A stretch of DNA of 64,000 nt from Methylophaga thiooxydans DMS010 (GTDB lineage Bacteria; Pseudomonadota; Gammaproteobacteria; Nitrosococcales; Methylophagaceae). Where the stretch lies: positions 49,124 through 113,123 of the forward strand of contig NZ_GG657907.1 in the NCBI RefSeq assembly GCF_000156355.1, in the 5' to 3' direction. Below, one piece after another: positions 19,960 to 29,641 of the stretch. The position numbers and the translations under genes are program-made. Each line of letters starts with the position of its first letter. Position 1 is the first letter of the stretch. The notes under the pieces were generated by a model. That model saw only the letters and a list, made by a program, of their open reading frames with translations, did not search any database and had not been told where the DNA came from.

Positions 19960-20975
19960 TTATTTTCCATTCTGATCGTCGGGAGCTAGATAACCATATC
20001 GTTTAAGTTTTTCTTCACTAATGTCGTACTGTGGAGCATTAAACGTAGAGGGAACACCAACGATTTCCATAAGTTTTTCGGCCATTTCAGGATCAGGCCG
20101 TTGATGAAACACTCACGTTGAAAGAAGTTACGCTCCGTGATGAAGGAAAATGGTAGCCACTGCGATCTATAGAGCTGCTTTAAAAGGTTGTGGACAGGCT
20201 TCATGGGTCTGAGCCAGTTCGATGCTTTGTTCTTTACTCCGCGCAGAGACAAACCATTTAAGCTGTAAACACCATTATTAAGATTTTTCTTCACATTCTC
20301 TTGCTTTGTTTCAAATGCAGCCGTGATCACCTCTTCAACATCTTCGTCAAAGAGATGAGAGAATGATTGAATGTAAGCAGATTGATCGTATTTTAAATCT
20401 TCAAAAAACACGACTGTGGTAGGAAAAAACTTGCTCAACAAAGCAATATTATCGTGTATATACACTGATGATTGATCAACCGGGTTAGCACTGGCTAATA
20501 TGCTCGATGCATATTTGTTAAAAGTATTTTTGCTTTTATCCTTGCTGTGAAAGTCTTTGTATAACTCTACGTATAGCGAAAACAAATAGTCTAATGGCTG
20601 CCTTACAGTCAATAAAACCCGGACATCATAATCCAATAACATCTCACTCAGGTTCCTTACTTTTTCCGTCAATGGCAGATTTTCTTTACCCGGATAAGAG
20701 ACCATAATGCCTTCATCACTAAAAACATTTAGCTTATTCTCATCAAGTGCATTATTGAGTTGCTCACTCAAACTACCTACATCATTTCCCTCACAAGCTT
20801 TGCGAATAAATCCCCCCGTGTAATTACGGAAGGTGGCTTTTCCATGCACATTGAAATCAATAACTTTGCCCAAAAAGTTTATTTTTCCATTCACATGCAG
20901 TGGCTGAAATACATGGTGTTGTAATGTTGTTGTGGCAGTTTTAGGCAATCCAAGGTGTAATAAAAGACGCTTCAT
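19960..20975 (-). CDS. Sulfotransferase-family protein, frameshifted near its C-terminus
   Basis: The N-terminus LHLGLPKTATTTLQ (residues 6-19) is a PAPS-binding loop, and LLTVRQPLDYLFSLY is the 3'-phosphate segment. The uninterrupted frame ends at 19986 with an atypical basic tail. From about 20,115 another frame carries a far better C-terminus (HQRPDPEMAEKLMEIVGVP, then FNAPQYDISEEKLKRYGY), ending at 19960. One missing T in the TTT run near 20,109-20,113 would explain it. It may be a sequencing error, a real mutation or, less likely, recoding. The substrate is unknown. It starts 5 bp after the SDR gene. Confidence 0.75.
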
Positions 20976-20980
20976 AATAC

Positions 20981-21952
20981 TCAGAGATCGCTTGTTAACC
21001 AGACTGCGGAATCGACACTGTCTCTGATATCCATGAGCATACTTCTTAAGTCATATTGAGGCTGGTAGCCAAAATCAGCTTCGGTCTTGCTCATGTCAAA
21101 CGTAAAGTTTGGTTGCGACGCCATCTCCGGACGATATGTTTTCTCTACAGACTCTTCGCCAGCGAATACCTGAATGATTTCATTAACAAGTTGCTCAAGG
21201 GTCACAGGGCTTCCAGTGCCAGCATTATAAAGTCCCTGTGCTGTTTTGCTACTTACCGCCAACTCTATCAGCCGTGAAAAATCTTTCACATAGGGCATAT
21301 CTTTGGCATTTTCAGGGTTACCCCAAATTTCGATTTTTTTATGCTGGACGACACTGCGGATCATTTTGACATAAGCTTTTGTCCGCTTAACGCCATCTAC
21401 GTAAAAATCGACATTATCGTCGGCACAGTAAACTGTCGGTATCCTGAAAAGGATTGTCTGTAAGTCATACTCCTGATGGTAATGTTCGATTAAGTCACAT
21501 GCTGTGGCTTTTGATATGCCATACACAGCATGGTCGCCTGTCATTGCCAGTTTTCTTGGTTGCTCGGTCGTAATAGGAAGTCCACTGTAAAATGAATCCG
21601 AGACGTCTGAAAATGTCATGATAAAAATCAGTTTTGGTATATTTCTTTGCCGACAAAATTCAAGCGTATTCAATGTGCCAGTGATGTTGACATCTATATA
21701 TGTCTGTGGCTCATATCCAGACATAGTCGCAGGCATTGCGCCCGATACAAGAACAACGCAATCAAAGCCTTTTTCCAGCCCTTCAAACGCCTTTTTGTCT
21801 GTAATATTTAGCTGTTTGTATTCAACCTTGTCGATTTTTATCGTCGGTTCCCGACTACAATATGTCCCGGTCACCTGATTTTTTTGTGAAAGCTGCTCAG
21901 CAACAACGCTTCCCAAACTTCCGCTGGCACCAATCACTAACACCCTGCTCAT
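20981..21952 (-). CDS. NAD(P)-dependent sugar epimerase/reductase (SDR)
   Basis: Extended SDR of 323 aa. The Rossmann motif GASGSLGSVV is at residues 8-17, and the catalytic YGISK pair sits mid-protein after IFIMTFSDVSDS. A C-terminal GLYNAGTGSPVTLEQL substrate-domain segment is present. It should act on a nucleotide-linked sugar, possibly the final reduction or epimerisation of the amino-deoxy sugar made with the adjacent aminotransferase and WbqC-family gene. The substrate is not determinable. Confidence 0.85.
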   Translation of the reverse strand: MSRVLVIGASGSLGSVVAEQLSQKNQVTGTYCSREPTIKIDKVEYKQLNITDKKAFEGLEKGFDCVVLVSGAMPATMSGYEPQTYIDVNITGTLNTLEFCRQRNIPKLIFIMTFSDVSDSFYSGLPITTEQPRKLAMTGDHAVYGISKATACDLIEHYHQEYDLQTILFRIPTVYCADDNVDFYVDGVKRTKAYVKMIRSVVQHKKIEIWGNPENAKDMPYVKDFSRLIELAVSSKTAQGLYNAGTGSPVTLEQLVNEIIQVFAGEESVEKTYRPEMASQPNFTFDMSKTEADFGYQPQYDLRSMLMDIRDSVDSAVWLTSDL

Positions 21953-21956
21953 TTGC

Positions 21957-22667
21957 TTAAATTCCTCCCGGAACTAATTGATAGTTTCTCAGCATGTCTC
22001 GAACCTGCTCTGGTTTGTTATTCATCAATATGTCAACGATGGATAACCCGGGAACAAATTCTGAGGCCTTCTGCTGGTATGGCGTAGGAATAGAACTCAA
22101 GAACTTCAGATCAATGCCTGCACAACTAAATTCATCAGAGTTATATAACTCTCTACCACCAAATGGATTTATGTAGGTATCGGCCGCTTCTGCTCTACAA
22201 ATATCAATGACACGCTCTTGGCCTCGAAGATGATGGTTTTGGTATACCTTGCTTGTGTTCTGAATCCTTGTATTGAGCTTCATAAAATCACACAAAACCG
22301 TAATTTGATTCACCAGGAAGTCAGAAATATCTGCATACTCATAGTAAAGAATCGCTTCAAACAGACTACTGACATTCTTATACTCCGGTGCTCTACCATA
22401 GGCCGCCTGCAATGATTTGGATATTTTTTTTCGCCAATCCACCTGCGAACTGAACTCGACTTGATAGATCAGTTTATTCGGAGATGCCTGGTAGAGAGGA
22501 ATAGTCAGGTAACTGACGTTGCCATTGCAGAGGATTCGGTTCCTGTTTATCCAGCCATTTTTGATGAAGTTAACATCGTCATACACAACAAACTTATCTA
22601 CAGCGGCTATCAATTGCCAATACCCTAGGTACGGAAGGAAATAAGGCTGCATGATGGCTAACTTCAA
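21957..22667 (-). CDS. WbqC-family protein
   Basis: Member of the WbqC family (236 aa), recognised from its start MKLAIMQPYFLPYLGYWQL and the conserved YDDVNFIKNGWINRN segment. The family occurs in O-antigen and capsule loci next to DegT-type aminotransferases; a biochemical function is not firmly assigned, and an acyl- or amino-sugar modification role has been proposed. It overlaps the aminotransferase by 4 bp, the usual pairing. Confidence 0.9.
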   Translation of the reverse strand: MKLAIMQPYFLPYLGYWQLIAAVDKFVVYDDVNFIKNGWINRNRILCNGNVSYLTIPLYQASPNKLIYQVEFSSQVDWRKKISKSLQAAYGRAPEYKNVSSLFEAILYYEYADISDFLVNQITVLCDFMKLNTRIQNTSKVYQNHHLRGQERVIDICRAEAADTYINPFGGRELYNSDEFSCAGIDLKFLSSIPTPYQQKASEFVPGLSIVDILMNNKPEQVRDMLRNYQLVPGGI

Positions 22668-23839
22668 CTTTTTCCTCCCACAACTGTTTCAACAACTTGC
22701 GTTATTACATTAACAATCTCAGCTGATAGAGAGGTCCCGGTTGGTAGTACCACCACCTTGTCACTCATTTGCTCAGTCATAGGCAGTAATAATCGAGCAT
22801 GAGGGTAGAGCTTCCTGTAATGAAGCATATTGTGGCACCCTGGCCAGAAGTATTTGCGGGCAAGGATATTTTCAGCATGTAATGCTTCGACCATGTCATC
22901 ACGACTGACCGGACAATCTTCTCCGACTTCCATGACCACGTACTGGTAGTTATTACGTTCGCTTTCATCAAACGTAGACAGACTCAACCCCGGTAGCCCG
23001 TCGATTCCTTGTTGGTAGGCCCTGTAGTTTTCTTGATTACGCTTAACAACTGCGTCCAAATTATCTAGGTTCACCAACCCCATGGCGGCACAGATTTCTG
23101 TCATCTTTCCATTTGTGCCTGAATAAATAACATTATCCAAACCGCTAAAACCAAAATTACGCATCAAACGCATTTTTTCAGCTAATGCATCATTATTCGT
23201 TAATACTGCTCCACCCTCAAAGGTATTGAATAGTTTGGTAGCATGAAAACTTAGTACTTCCGCTTCACCAAAATTTCCTATCATTTGGCCTTTGTATGAG
23301 CAGCCAAATGCATGTGCCGCATCAAACATCAATTTAAGGTTATGTTGATCTGCTATTTTCTGTAACTCATCCACAGGCGCTGTCTGCCCCCAAAGATGAA
23401 CACCGATAATACCAGTGGTGTTGGGAGAAATCATTTTTCTGACCGAATCAGGGTCTAAGCAATGAGTATCAGGGTCAATATCTGCAAAAATAGGCGTAAT
23501 GCCTTGCCAAGAGAGTGCGTGTGCAGTAGCTATAAACGTATAGGAAGGGATTATCACTTCCCCCTCAAGTTCTAATGCTCGAATTGCTATTTCCAGGGCA
23601 ACTGTCCCATTAGACATTGCAATACAGTATTTCACATTATGATAATCGGCAACTCGTTGCTCTAAAAGCTGAACTTTTGGGCCATTATTACTCAGCCACT
23701 TGCTCTCAAAAATATCATCAACATGCTTAAGAAATTCAGCTTTTTCTCCCACATTAGGACGACCTACATGCAGTGGTTCATCAAACGCCGGAGGAGCGCC
23801 ATTGATGGCTAAGTCTGTTTTTGATTGAATATTTTTCAT
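22664..23839 (-). CDS. DegT/DnrJ/EryC1/StrS-family sugar aminotransferase
   Basis: PLP-dependent aminotransferase of nucleotide-linked keto-sugars, 391 aa. SNGTVALEIA binds the phosphate of PLP. PSYTFIATAHAL and DAAHAFGC are typical, and the PLP lysine is in SFHATKLFNTFEGGA. The keto-sugar is probably dTDP-4-keto-6-deoxyglucose from RmlA/RmlB or the product of the CapD-like dehydratase, both encoded in the same locus. This would give an amino-dideoxyhexose. Confidence 0.9.
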   Translation of the reverse strand: MKNIQSKTDLAINGAPPAFDEPLHVGRPNVGEKAEFLKHVDDIFESKWLSNNGPKVQLLEQRVADYHNVKYCIAMSNGTVALEIAIRALELEGEVIIPSYTFIATAHALSWQGITPIFADIDPDTHCLDPDSVRKMISPNTTGIIGVHLWGQTAPVDELQKIADQHNLKLMFDAAHAFGCSYKGQMIGNFGEAEVLSFHATKLFNTFEGGAVLTNNDALAEKMRLMRNFGFSGLDNVIYSGTNGKMTEICAAMGLVNLDNLDAVVKRNQENYRAYQQGIDGLPGLSLSTFDESERNNYQYVVMEVGEDCPVSRDDMVEALHAENILARKYFWPGCHNMLHYRKLYPHARLLLPMTEQMSDKVVVLPTGTSLSAEIVNVITQVVETVVGGKS

Positions 23840-23867
23840 CTAAGCACAGTAAAAATGTTTATTCATG

Positions 23868-24197
23868 TTAGTGAGAATCATGTCGAACTTCTTGGCTGAT
23901 GTTTTCAATTTCTTGTTTTAACAATTCATACTCCTTCATCTTTTTCTTCAAGAATCGAATCGTCACATTTGCTTTTTCATCTATACCCGATGGGGTCAGT
24001 TTATAGGCGTAAGCAAGCTTATTATTGCTATTGCGAAAGTTATTTACTTTTATTAAACCTTTGTCAATTAATGCTTTGAGACAAAAGTTTGTTTTACCTA
24101 AACTTATGCCTAACTTACGCGCAAGCTCTCTCTGACTGACCTCAGGATTAGCTTCAACTAATTTGAAGATTTTGTATCGGTATTCATCTGTAAGCAT
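23868..24197 (-). CDS. MarR-family EPS-associated transcriptional regulator
   Basis: Small winged-helix regulator of 109 aa. The helix-turn-helix [18 protein letters not shown] lies at about residues 19-36, followed by a C-terminal coiled coil ([16 protein letters not shown]). It matches the EPS-associated MarR-type family found inside exopolysaccharide loci. It sits between ugd and the aminotransferase, with 228 bases free of genes upstream that could hold its own promoter and binding site. The ligand is unknown. Confidence 0.88.
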   Translation of the reverse strand: MLTDEYRYKIFKLVEANPEVSQRELARKLGISLGKTNFCLKALIDKGLIKVNNFRNSNNKLAYAYKLTPSGIDEKANVTIRFLKKKMKEYELLKQEIENISQEVRHDSH

Positions 24198-24425
24198 AAT
24201 ACTATTTTCATGCGTTCAACAAATGAACACAAAATAGCGTAGTTAACTCAGCTTGTAAATGACTAGTGCTCTTGCAAGAAAGAAGAAGATGAGTTTACTG
24301 TGCATGAAGTGGCGTAAATACTGCTTATCGTCACAACCTAGTGATAGATCCGATGCTCAGTTTTTTAAGCCTAGCCTTGATACCTTAAAAAGTACTCTTA
24401 ATGCCAATAGCTCGCATGTAATTGT

Positions 24426-25592
24426 TCAATCATTGCCGAATAGGTCTCGGGTATAAACTTTATTGCGTATATCATGAATATCATCGGTCATGCGATTAGC
24501 AATGACAACATCTGATTTGGCCTTAAATACACCAAGATCTTTGATAACTGCTGAATTAAAAAAGCTGGCTTCCTTCATGGCTGGCTCAAAAAGAATAACT
24601 TCAATGCCCTTAGCTTTGATTCGTTTCATTACACCTTGGATGGCTGATGCCCGGAAATTATCCGATCCTTGCTTCATGACTAAACGATAAATACCGACCA
24701 CTTTGGGCTGCTGTTTGATAATTTGATTGGCAATAAAATCTTTGCGGGTTGTATTGGCATCAACTATAGCCTGGATTAAATTACTAGGCACATTTTCATA
24801 ATTTGCCAGCAACTGCTTGGTGTCTTTAGGCAGGCAATATCCGCCATATCCGAAAGACGGGTTGTTGTAATGATTACCAATTCTGGGGTCTAGCCCCACC
24901 CCCTCAATAATCTGGCGGGTATCAAGACCATGGGTTTCAGCGTATGAATCCAGTTCGTTAAAGTAAGCCACACGCATAGCAAGGTAAGTATTTGAAAAAA
25001 GCTTGATTGCTTCAGCTTCAGTGCTCTCAGTGAACAATACCTGAATGTCTTGCTTTTGCGCCCCTTGAACCAGTAGATCAGCAAAAACCTTTGCTCGCTC
25101 ACTGTTTTCGCCAACAACAATACGTGAGGGGTAAAGGTTATCGTAGAGGGCTTTACCCTCTCTTAAAAACTCAGGCGAAAAAAAGACTTTTTCTGTCCCA
25201 ACTTCTTTACTCAGAGCGGCTGTATAGCCTACTGGCACTGTCGATTTGATGACCATGATGGCATTAGGATTGACACTACTGACATCCTTGATAACTGCTT
25301 CTACACTCTTAGTATCAAAATAATTTGTATCTGGGTCATAATCTGTCGGGGTGGCAATGATCACATAGTCTGAATTCTCATACGCTTCGTGTTTATCCAA
25401 TGTCGCTTTGAAATTGAGCGACTTATTATCAAGAAAGTCCTGAATTTCCTTATCTTCAATCGGTGATTGACCATGATTTAGTTGCTCCACCTTATCTTCG
25501 ATAATATCCAGAGCAATAACTTCATGGTGTTGAGCAAGTAACACCGCAAGAGAAAGGCCGACATAGCCAGTACCCGCTACAGCAATTTTCAT
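24426..25592 (-). CDS. ugd: UDP-glucose 6-dehydrogenase
   Basis: Oxidises UDP-glucose to UDP-glucuronate with two NAD+. The N-terminal Rossmann motif [10 protein letters not shown], the PTDYD segment and EFLREG are present, and the catalytic cysteine is in [14 protein letters not shown]. The length of 388 aa and overall pattern are those of the E. coli-type Ugd rather than the longer Pseudomonas forms. It provides an acidic sugar for the polysaccharide. Confidence 0.93.
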   Translation of the reverse strand: MKIAVAGTGYVGLSLAVLLAQHHEVIALDIIEDKVEQLNHGQSPIEDKEIQDFLDNKSLNFKATLDKHEAYENSDYVIIATPTDYDPDTNYFDTKSVEAVIKDVSSVNPNAIMVIKSTVPVGYTAALSKEVGTEKVFFSPEFLREGKALYDNLYPSRIVVGENSERAKVFADLLVQGAQKQDIQVLFTESTEAEAIKLFSNTYLAMRVAYFNELDSYAETHGLDTRQIIEGVGLDPRIGNHYNNPSFGYGGYCLPKDTKQLLANYENVPSNLIQAIVDANTTRKDFIANQIIKQQPKVVGIYRLVMKQGSDNFRASAIQGVMKRIKAKGIEVILFEPAMKEASFFNSAVIKDLGVFKAKSDVVIANRMTDDIHDIRNKVYTRDLFGND

Positions 25593-25660
25593 ATTAATTC
25601 TTACCTAATTGTTTTTAGCACAGTGTCATGAAAGATTATTTCACTACTATGACAGCTGTA

Positions 25661-27607
25661 TTATTCGACAGTGACTGATTTCGCTAAATTGCGTGGTTGA
25701 TCTACATCGGTGCCTTTGATCAAGGCAACGTGATAGCTGAGGAGTTGCAAAAGTATATTGTATGTAATGGGTGCTGTAATACGTCCCACATTGGTGGTTG
25801 CTTTCACCACTTTAAAGCTGTTCTCAGAGCTAATGTCACTTCGCTCATCTTCAAAAACGATCATCTGGCCACCACGGGCTTTTACTTCCTGAAGGTTCGA
25901 TTTGAGCTTCTCAAGTAAGTCATCTAAAGGAGCAATAGCGATAACCGGCATTGTTTCATCAATCAATGCCAAAGGCCCATGTTTTAACTCACCGGCAGGG
26001 TAGGCTTCAGCATGAATATAACTGATTTCTTTGAGCTTAAGAGCACCTTCCAAAGCAATCGGGTACATGGTGCCACGGCCCAAAAACAAAGCATGCTGTT
26101 TGTCGGCAAAATCCTCTGAAATTCGTCGAATCTCATCTTCATGCCCCAATGCCATGGTAATGAGGTTAGGTAGCTTCTGTAGCCCACCGGCAATCATTGC
26201 TTCCCGACCATCATCAAGCCGGTTTTGGACTTTACCAATACTCGTCAATAACAAAGCCAGGGCGACCAATTGGGTAGTAAATGCTTTGGTTGAAGCGACG
26301 CCGATTTCTGGACCAGCATGCGTTAAAAACACCAGATCTGCCTCGCGAGTCAGACTACTCTCAGCAACATTACAAATACTTAAAGTAGGAAGGTTCAGTG
26401 CGTCTGAACTCGTACTCGAGAGGGTTGAGTTGTCCTGATGATCCGATTGGGTATCTGACGCTCGTCGACTTCGTAGCCCTGCAGTTTTGTTCTGACGCAT
26501 CGCGTTGATCTGTTGTAGTGCGGCCAACGTATCTGCCGTTTCACCCGACTGACTGATTGTGACAAACAAGGTATGGTTTTCAATCACTGGGTTGCGATAA
26601 CGAAACTCGCTGGCAACCTCAACTTGGCAGGGTATACCGACAATATCCTCAGTCCAGTATTTGGCAACCATCCCAGCATGATAACTGGTTCCACAGGCAA
26701 TGATATGGATGCGATTAACACTGGCAAAAATAGCCTCAGCGGTAGGTCCAAAACTGGATACTAAAATTTGATCCTGTGTGATGCGCCCTTCCAAAGTATC
26801 GATGACAGCTTGCGGCTGCTCAAAGATTTCTTTGTGCATGTAGTGACGGTGTTTGCCCAGCTCTACAGCCGTAATATTGAGATTTGAATGCTTGATCGGG
26901 CGTTCAACCCGTTCACCTGTCAACACACTAAAAATTTCAATGCGATCACGTGATAAACAAGCAACATCACCATCTTCAAGGAAGATAAAGTTTTGGGTAA
27001 CCGGTAATAATGCAGAAACGTCTGATGCGATGAAATGTTCACCGATGCCGACACCAATCACTAATGGACTGCCTTTTCTGGCAGCAACCAGCGTATCGGG
27101 ATTATCCGTTGCCATCACACCCAGTGCATAGGCGCCTTCAAACGATTTCAATGACTGCATCACAGCATCAAGTAGATCATCTGATTCCGTTAAGTTATCA
27201 AAAATTTCATGTGCGACAACTTCCGTATCAGTCTCCGAGGTAAACTTGTATCCCGCCGCCAGCTGCTTATGTTTGAGTGTCTGATAGTTTTCGATAATGC
27301 CATTGTGCACAACCGCCACTTTGTTGTTACAAATATGCGGGTGAGCATTATTTTCAGAAGGAATACCGTGTGTTGCCCAGCGTGTATGGGCTATGCCGAT
27401 TTGACCAGTGAATGGTTCATCTAGTGCATCGACCTTATTTTCAAGCTGCTTAATTTTTCCTATTGCGCGAACACGATGTAAATTAGCGTCAGCATCCAAC
27501 AGCGCCATGCCTGATGAGTCATAACCACGATACTCAAGCCGTCTCAACCCTTCCATTAGGATGGGAGCAACGTTACGTTCGGCAATGCCACCAACTATTC
27601 CACACAC
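25661..27607 (-). CDS. glmS: Glutamine-fructose-6-phosphate aminotransferase with in-frame insertion
   Basis: Makes glucosamine 6-phosphate from fructose 6-phosphate and glutamine. The N-terminal nucleophile Cys2 (MCGIVGG), HTRWATHG and NGIIEN form the glutaminase domain. Two SIS domains follow, with SQSGETADT and the C-terminal DQPRNLAKSVTVE. The protein is 648 aa, where E. coli GlmS has 609. The excess lies at about residues 369-403 in the first SIS domain, where a Ser/Thr/Asp-rich segment separates the helix after SGETADTLAAL from the strand LSICNVAESS. The inserted DNA (26399-26499) has inverted-repeat ends. Confidence 0.95.
   Translation of the reverse strand: MCGIVGGIAERNVAPILMEGLRRLEYRGYDSSGMALLDADANLHRVRAIGKIKQLENKVDALDEPFTGQIGIAHTRWATHGIPSENNAHPHICNNKVAVVHNGIIENYQTLKHKQLAAGYKFTSETDTEVVAHEIFDNLTESDDLLDAVMQSLKSFEGAYALGVMATDNPDTLVAARKGSPLVIGVGIGEHFIASDVSALLPVTQNFIFLEDGDVACLSRDRIEIFSVLTGERVERPIKHSNLNITAVELGKHRHYMHKEIFEQPQAVIDTLEGRITQDQILVSSFGPTAEAIFASVNRIHIIACGTSYHAGMVAKYWTEDIVGIPCQVEVASEFRYRNPVIENHTLFVTISQSGETADTLAALQQINAMRQNKTAGLRSRRASDTQSDHQDNSTLSSTSSDALNLPTLSICNVAESSLTREADLVFLTHAGPEIGVASTKAFTTQLVALALLLTSIGKVQNRLDDGREAMIAGGLQKLPNLITMALGHEDEIRRISEDFADKQHALFLGRGTMYPIALEGALKLKEISYIHAEAYPAGELKHGPLALIDETMPVIAIAPLDDLLEKLKSNLQEVKARGGQMIVFEDERSDISSENSFKVVKATTNVGRITAPITYNILLQLLSYHVALIKGTDVDQPRNLAKSVTVE
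26399..26499. repeat. Palindrome-ended insertion inside glmS (RPE-like candidate)
   Basis: An insert of about 101 bases relative to the usual glmS length is bounded by 11-base inverted repeats, TGCGTCTGAAC at 26399-26409 and GTTCTGACGCA at 26489-26499, which pair with one mismatch. It keeps the reading frame. In-frame palindromic elements of this kind are known from Rickettsia (RPE); whether this is the same type of element is inference. Confidence 0.45.
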
Positions 27608-27697
27608 GTATTTATCTTCCTTTTCTTTGTACTATTTGGAATTATACCGCTGTATAACTCACGTTTTTTTGTCAATTCGAGTTTGCTTAGCTTCCTG

Positions 27698-29641
27698 TCA
27701 CATTTCTGTAGTCAGTAACCAGTCACTCACTCCACATTGCGGTTTGAATTCATCTACGGCTAACAACAGCAACTCTCGCAGTTGCACACAATCATCAGAG
27801 TCTGCTGCTTGAGTAAGTTTATCCAACAATACTGACAGCTCAGGCCATGGGATAATTTTCTCCTCAGCCCGGCTGATTTTTGTATGCACAGTTTGAGTCA
27901 CATTACTGCCAATTAATAGCTCTTCAAATAATTTTTCACCTGGTCGCAGGCCAGTAAACTGAATCTCAATATCACCATTTGGAGTTGTTTCATCTCTTAC
28001 GGTAAAGCCGCTCAAGTGAATCATGCTTTTTGCTAAATCGACAATTTTGACAGGTTGCCCCATATCCAATACAAATACATCACCACCCAGCCCCATTGCA
28101 CCAGCCTGAATAACAAGTTCGGCCGCTTCCGGAATAGTCATAAAATAACGAATGATTTCAGCATCCGTTACCGTGACAGGACCGCCCGCAGCAATTTGCT
28201 CTCGAAATAACGGCACAACGGAACCTGAAGAACCCAGTACATTCCCAAAGCGCACCATGGTAAAGCGCGTTTTTTGATGTAAGGTTGTCGAGTCTGCCAG
28301 TGCCTGTAACACCAGTTCAGCCAGTCGTTTACTCGCCCCCATGGTATTGGTCGGTCTTACTGCCTTGTCAGTAGAAATAAGTACGAATGTTTCTACGTCT
28401 GATTCAATAGCAGCTTGCGCGCAGTTTAAAGTGCCAAACACATTATTTCGCACGCCCTCACTGATATTCTTTTCTACAATAGGCACATGTTTATACGCAG
28501 CTGCATGGTAGATAGTCTGCACATTAAATTGTTTACAAATCGCTGCTACTCTTTTCTGATTCACCACAGAGCCTAGGATCGAAACAACTGGAATGTGGTT
28601 AGCTACTTTTGCCAGTTCCATCTCTAAGCGATAAAGACTGAATTCGCTGATTTCAAATAGGATAAGCATAGTCGGCTGTAACTGACTAATCTGACGACAA
28701 AGTTCTGAGCCGATTGAGCCGCCAGCACCCGTTACCATGACCACTTTATTGTGGATATTTTTATGCAGCAGATCCTGATCAGGCATTACCGCTTCACGTC
28801 CAAGCAAATCGCCGATATCCACTTCCTGAATATCTGAAACTTCTATGCGGCCCTCGGCAATATCCATCAAATCTGGCAAGGTTCTTACGTGAAGTGGATA
28901 CTGTTCTAATTGTTGTAAAATGAGATTCCGCTGATGGCGGCTGGCTGATGGCATGGCGAGTAATACATCACGCACATGAAACTTTTCAATTAAGCCTGTT
29001 AATTTCTCAAAAGCATAGACTCGCAAGCCATTTATCTCTTGGTTTAAAAGCGTGGAGCTGTCATCAATAAACGCGACTGGCCGCATTTGATGGCTCATTT
29101 TAAGCATGGTGGCTAGTTGCGCCCCCGCCCGACCAGCGCCATAGATCAGCACTGGTGGCACATATTGTGTGGTGTCAATACCAGCTCGCTTATTCTGATT
29201 ACTTTCGTTAAATATCCATCTTGCAAAAAAACGACTGCCACCAACAAACAGCATAACGATGACCGCATCAATCCCGTAAACCGTTCGAGGTACTCTGCCA
29301 GCCATTTCACCCGAAATTAATACTATGACTGAAAAAAATACTGAATATAAAAATACTGCTTTAGTGATAGCCCACAATGCATCCATGCCAATGTAACGGA
29401 TCACTGCACGATATAACCCAAATCGGATAAATATAGGAATAGCGATTGCTGGCGCTAATATGAATATCCATACTTGGTGCGGCAATGGAACATAGAATTC
29501 CCCTAACCTCAAAGAGAAGGCGCACCATAAAGCAAGAACAACAGCACATACATCAACAACAATACTGATGAGCCTTTTAACTACGCGCGGGCGCCCAAGG
29601 AACCAACCAGATAGTAAGTTAATTTTATTATACAAATTCAA
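27698..29641 (-). CDS. CapD/WbpM-type membrane nucleotide-sugar 4,6-dehydratase
   Basis: Membrane-anchored SDR of 647 aa. About four transmembrane helices fill residues 20-125. A first Rossmann-like region (VLIYGAGRAGAQ, near 165) is followed by the catalytic SDR domain with VTGAGGSIGSEL near 305. The active site reads ISTDKAVRPTNTMGASKR: Met replaces the catalytic Tyr, as known for the large WbpM/PglF dehydratases. It converts UDP-GlcNAc to the 4-keto-6-deoxy sugar, the entry to bacillosamine, QuiNAc or FucNAc. It lies upstream of glmS. Confidence 0.92.
   Translation of the reverse strand: MNLYNKINLLSGWFLGRPRVVKRLISIVVDVCAVVLALWCAFSLRLGEFYVPLPHQVWIFILAPAIAIPIFIRFGLYRAVIRYIGMDALWAITKAVFLYSVFFSVIVLISGEMAGRVPRTVYGIDAVIVMLFVGGSRFFARWIFNESNQNKRAGIDTTQYVPPVLIYGAGRAGAQLATMLKMSHQMRPVAFIDDSSTLLNQEINGLRVYAFEKLTGLIEKFHVRDVLLAMPSASRHQRNLILQQLEQYPLHVRTLPDLMDIAEGRIEVSDIQEVDIGDLLGREAVMPDQDLLHKNIHNKVVMVTGAGGSIGSELCRQISQLQPTMLILFEISEFSLYRLEMELAKVANHIPVVSILGSVVNQKRVAAICKQFNVQTIYHAAAYKHVPIVEKNISEGVRNNVFGTLNCAQAAIESDVETFVLISTDKAVRPTNTMGASKRLAELVLQALADSTTLHQKTRFTMVRFGNVLGSSGSVVPLFREQIAAGGPVTVTDAEIIRYFMTIPEAAELVIQAGAMGLGGDVFVLDMGQPVKIVDLAKSMIHLSGFTVRDETTPNGDIEIQFTGLRPGEKLFEELLIGSNVTQTVHTKISRAEEKIIPWPELSVLLDKLTQAADSDDCVQLRELLLLAVDEFKPQCGVSDWLLTTEM

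Noticed and set aside
19779..20006. 75-codon plus-strand frame between two sulfotransferase genes
   Set aside because: No recognisable protein, and it runs across the frameshifted gene's true 3' end; it is best explained as chance open frame in a recombination junction.
27608..27697. Possible glmS ribozyme upstream of glmS
   Set aside because: The leader is only 90 bases and I see no ribozyme core; this regulation is typical of Gram-positive bacteria.
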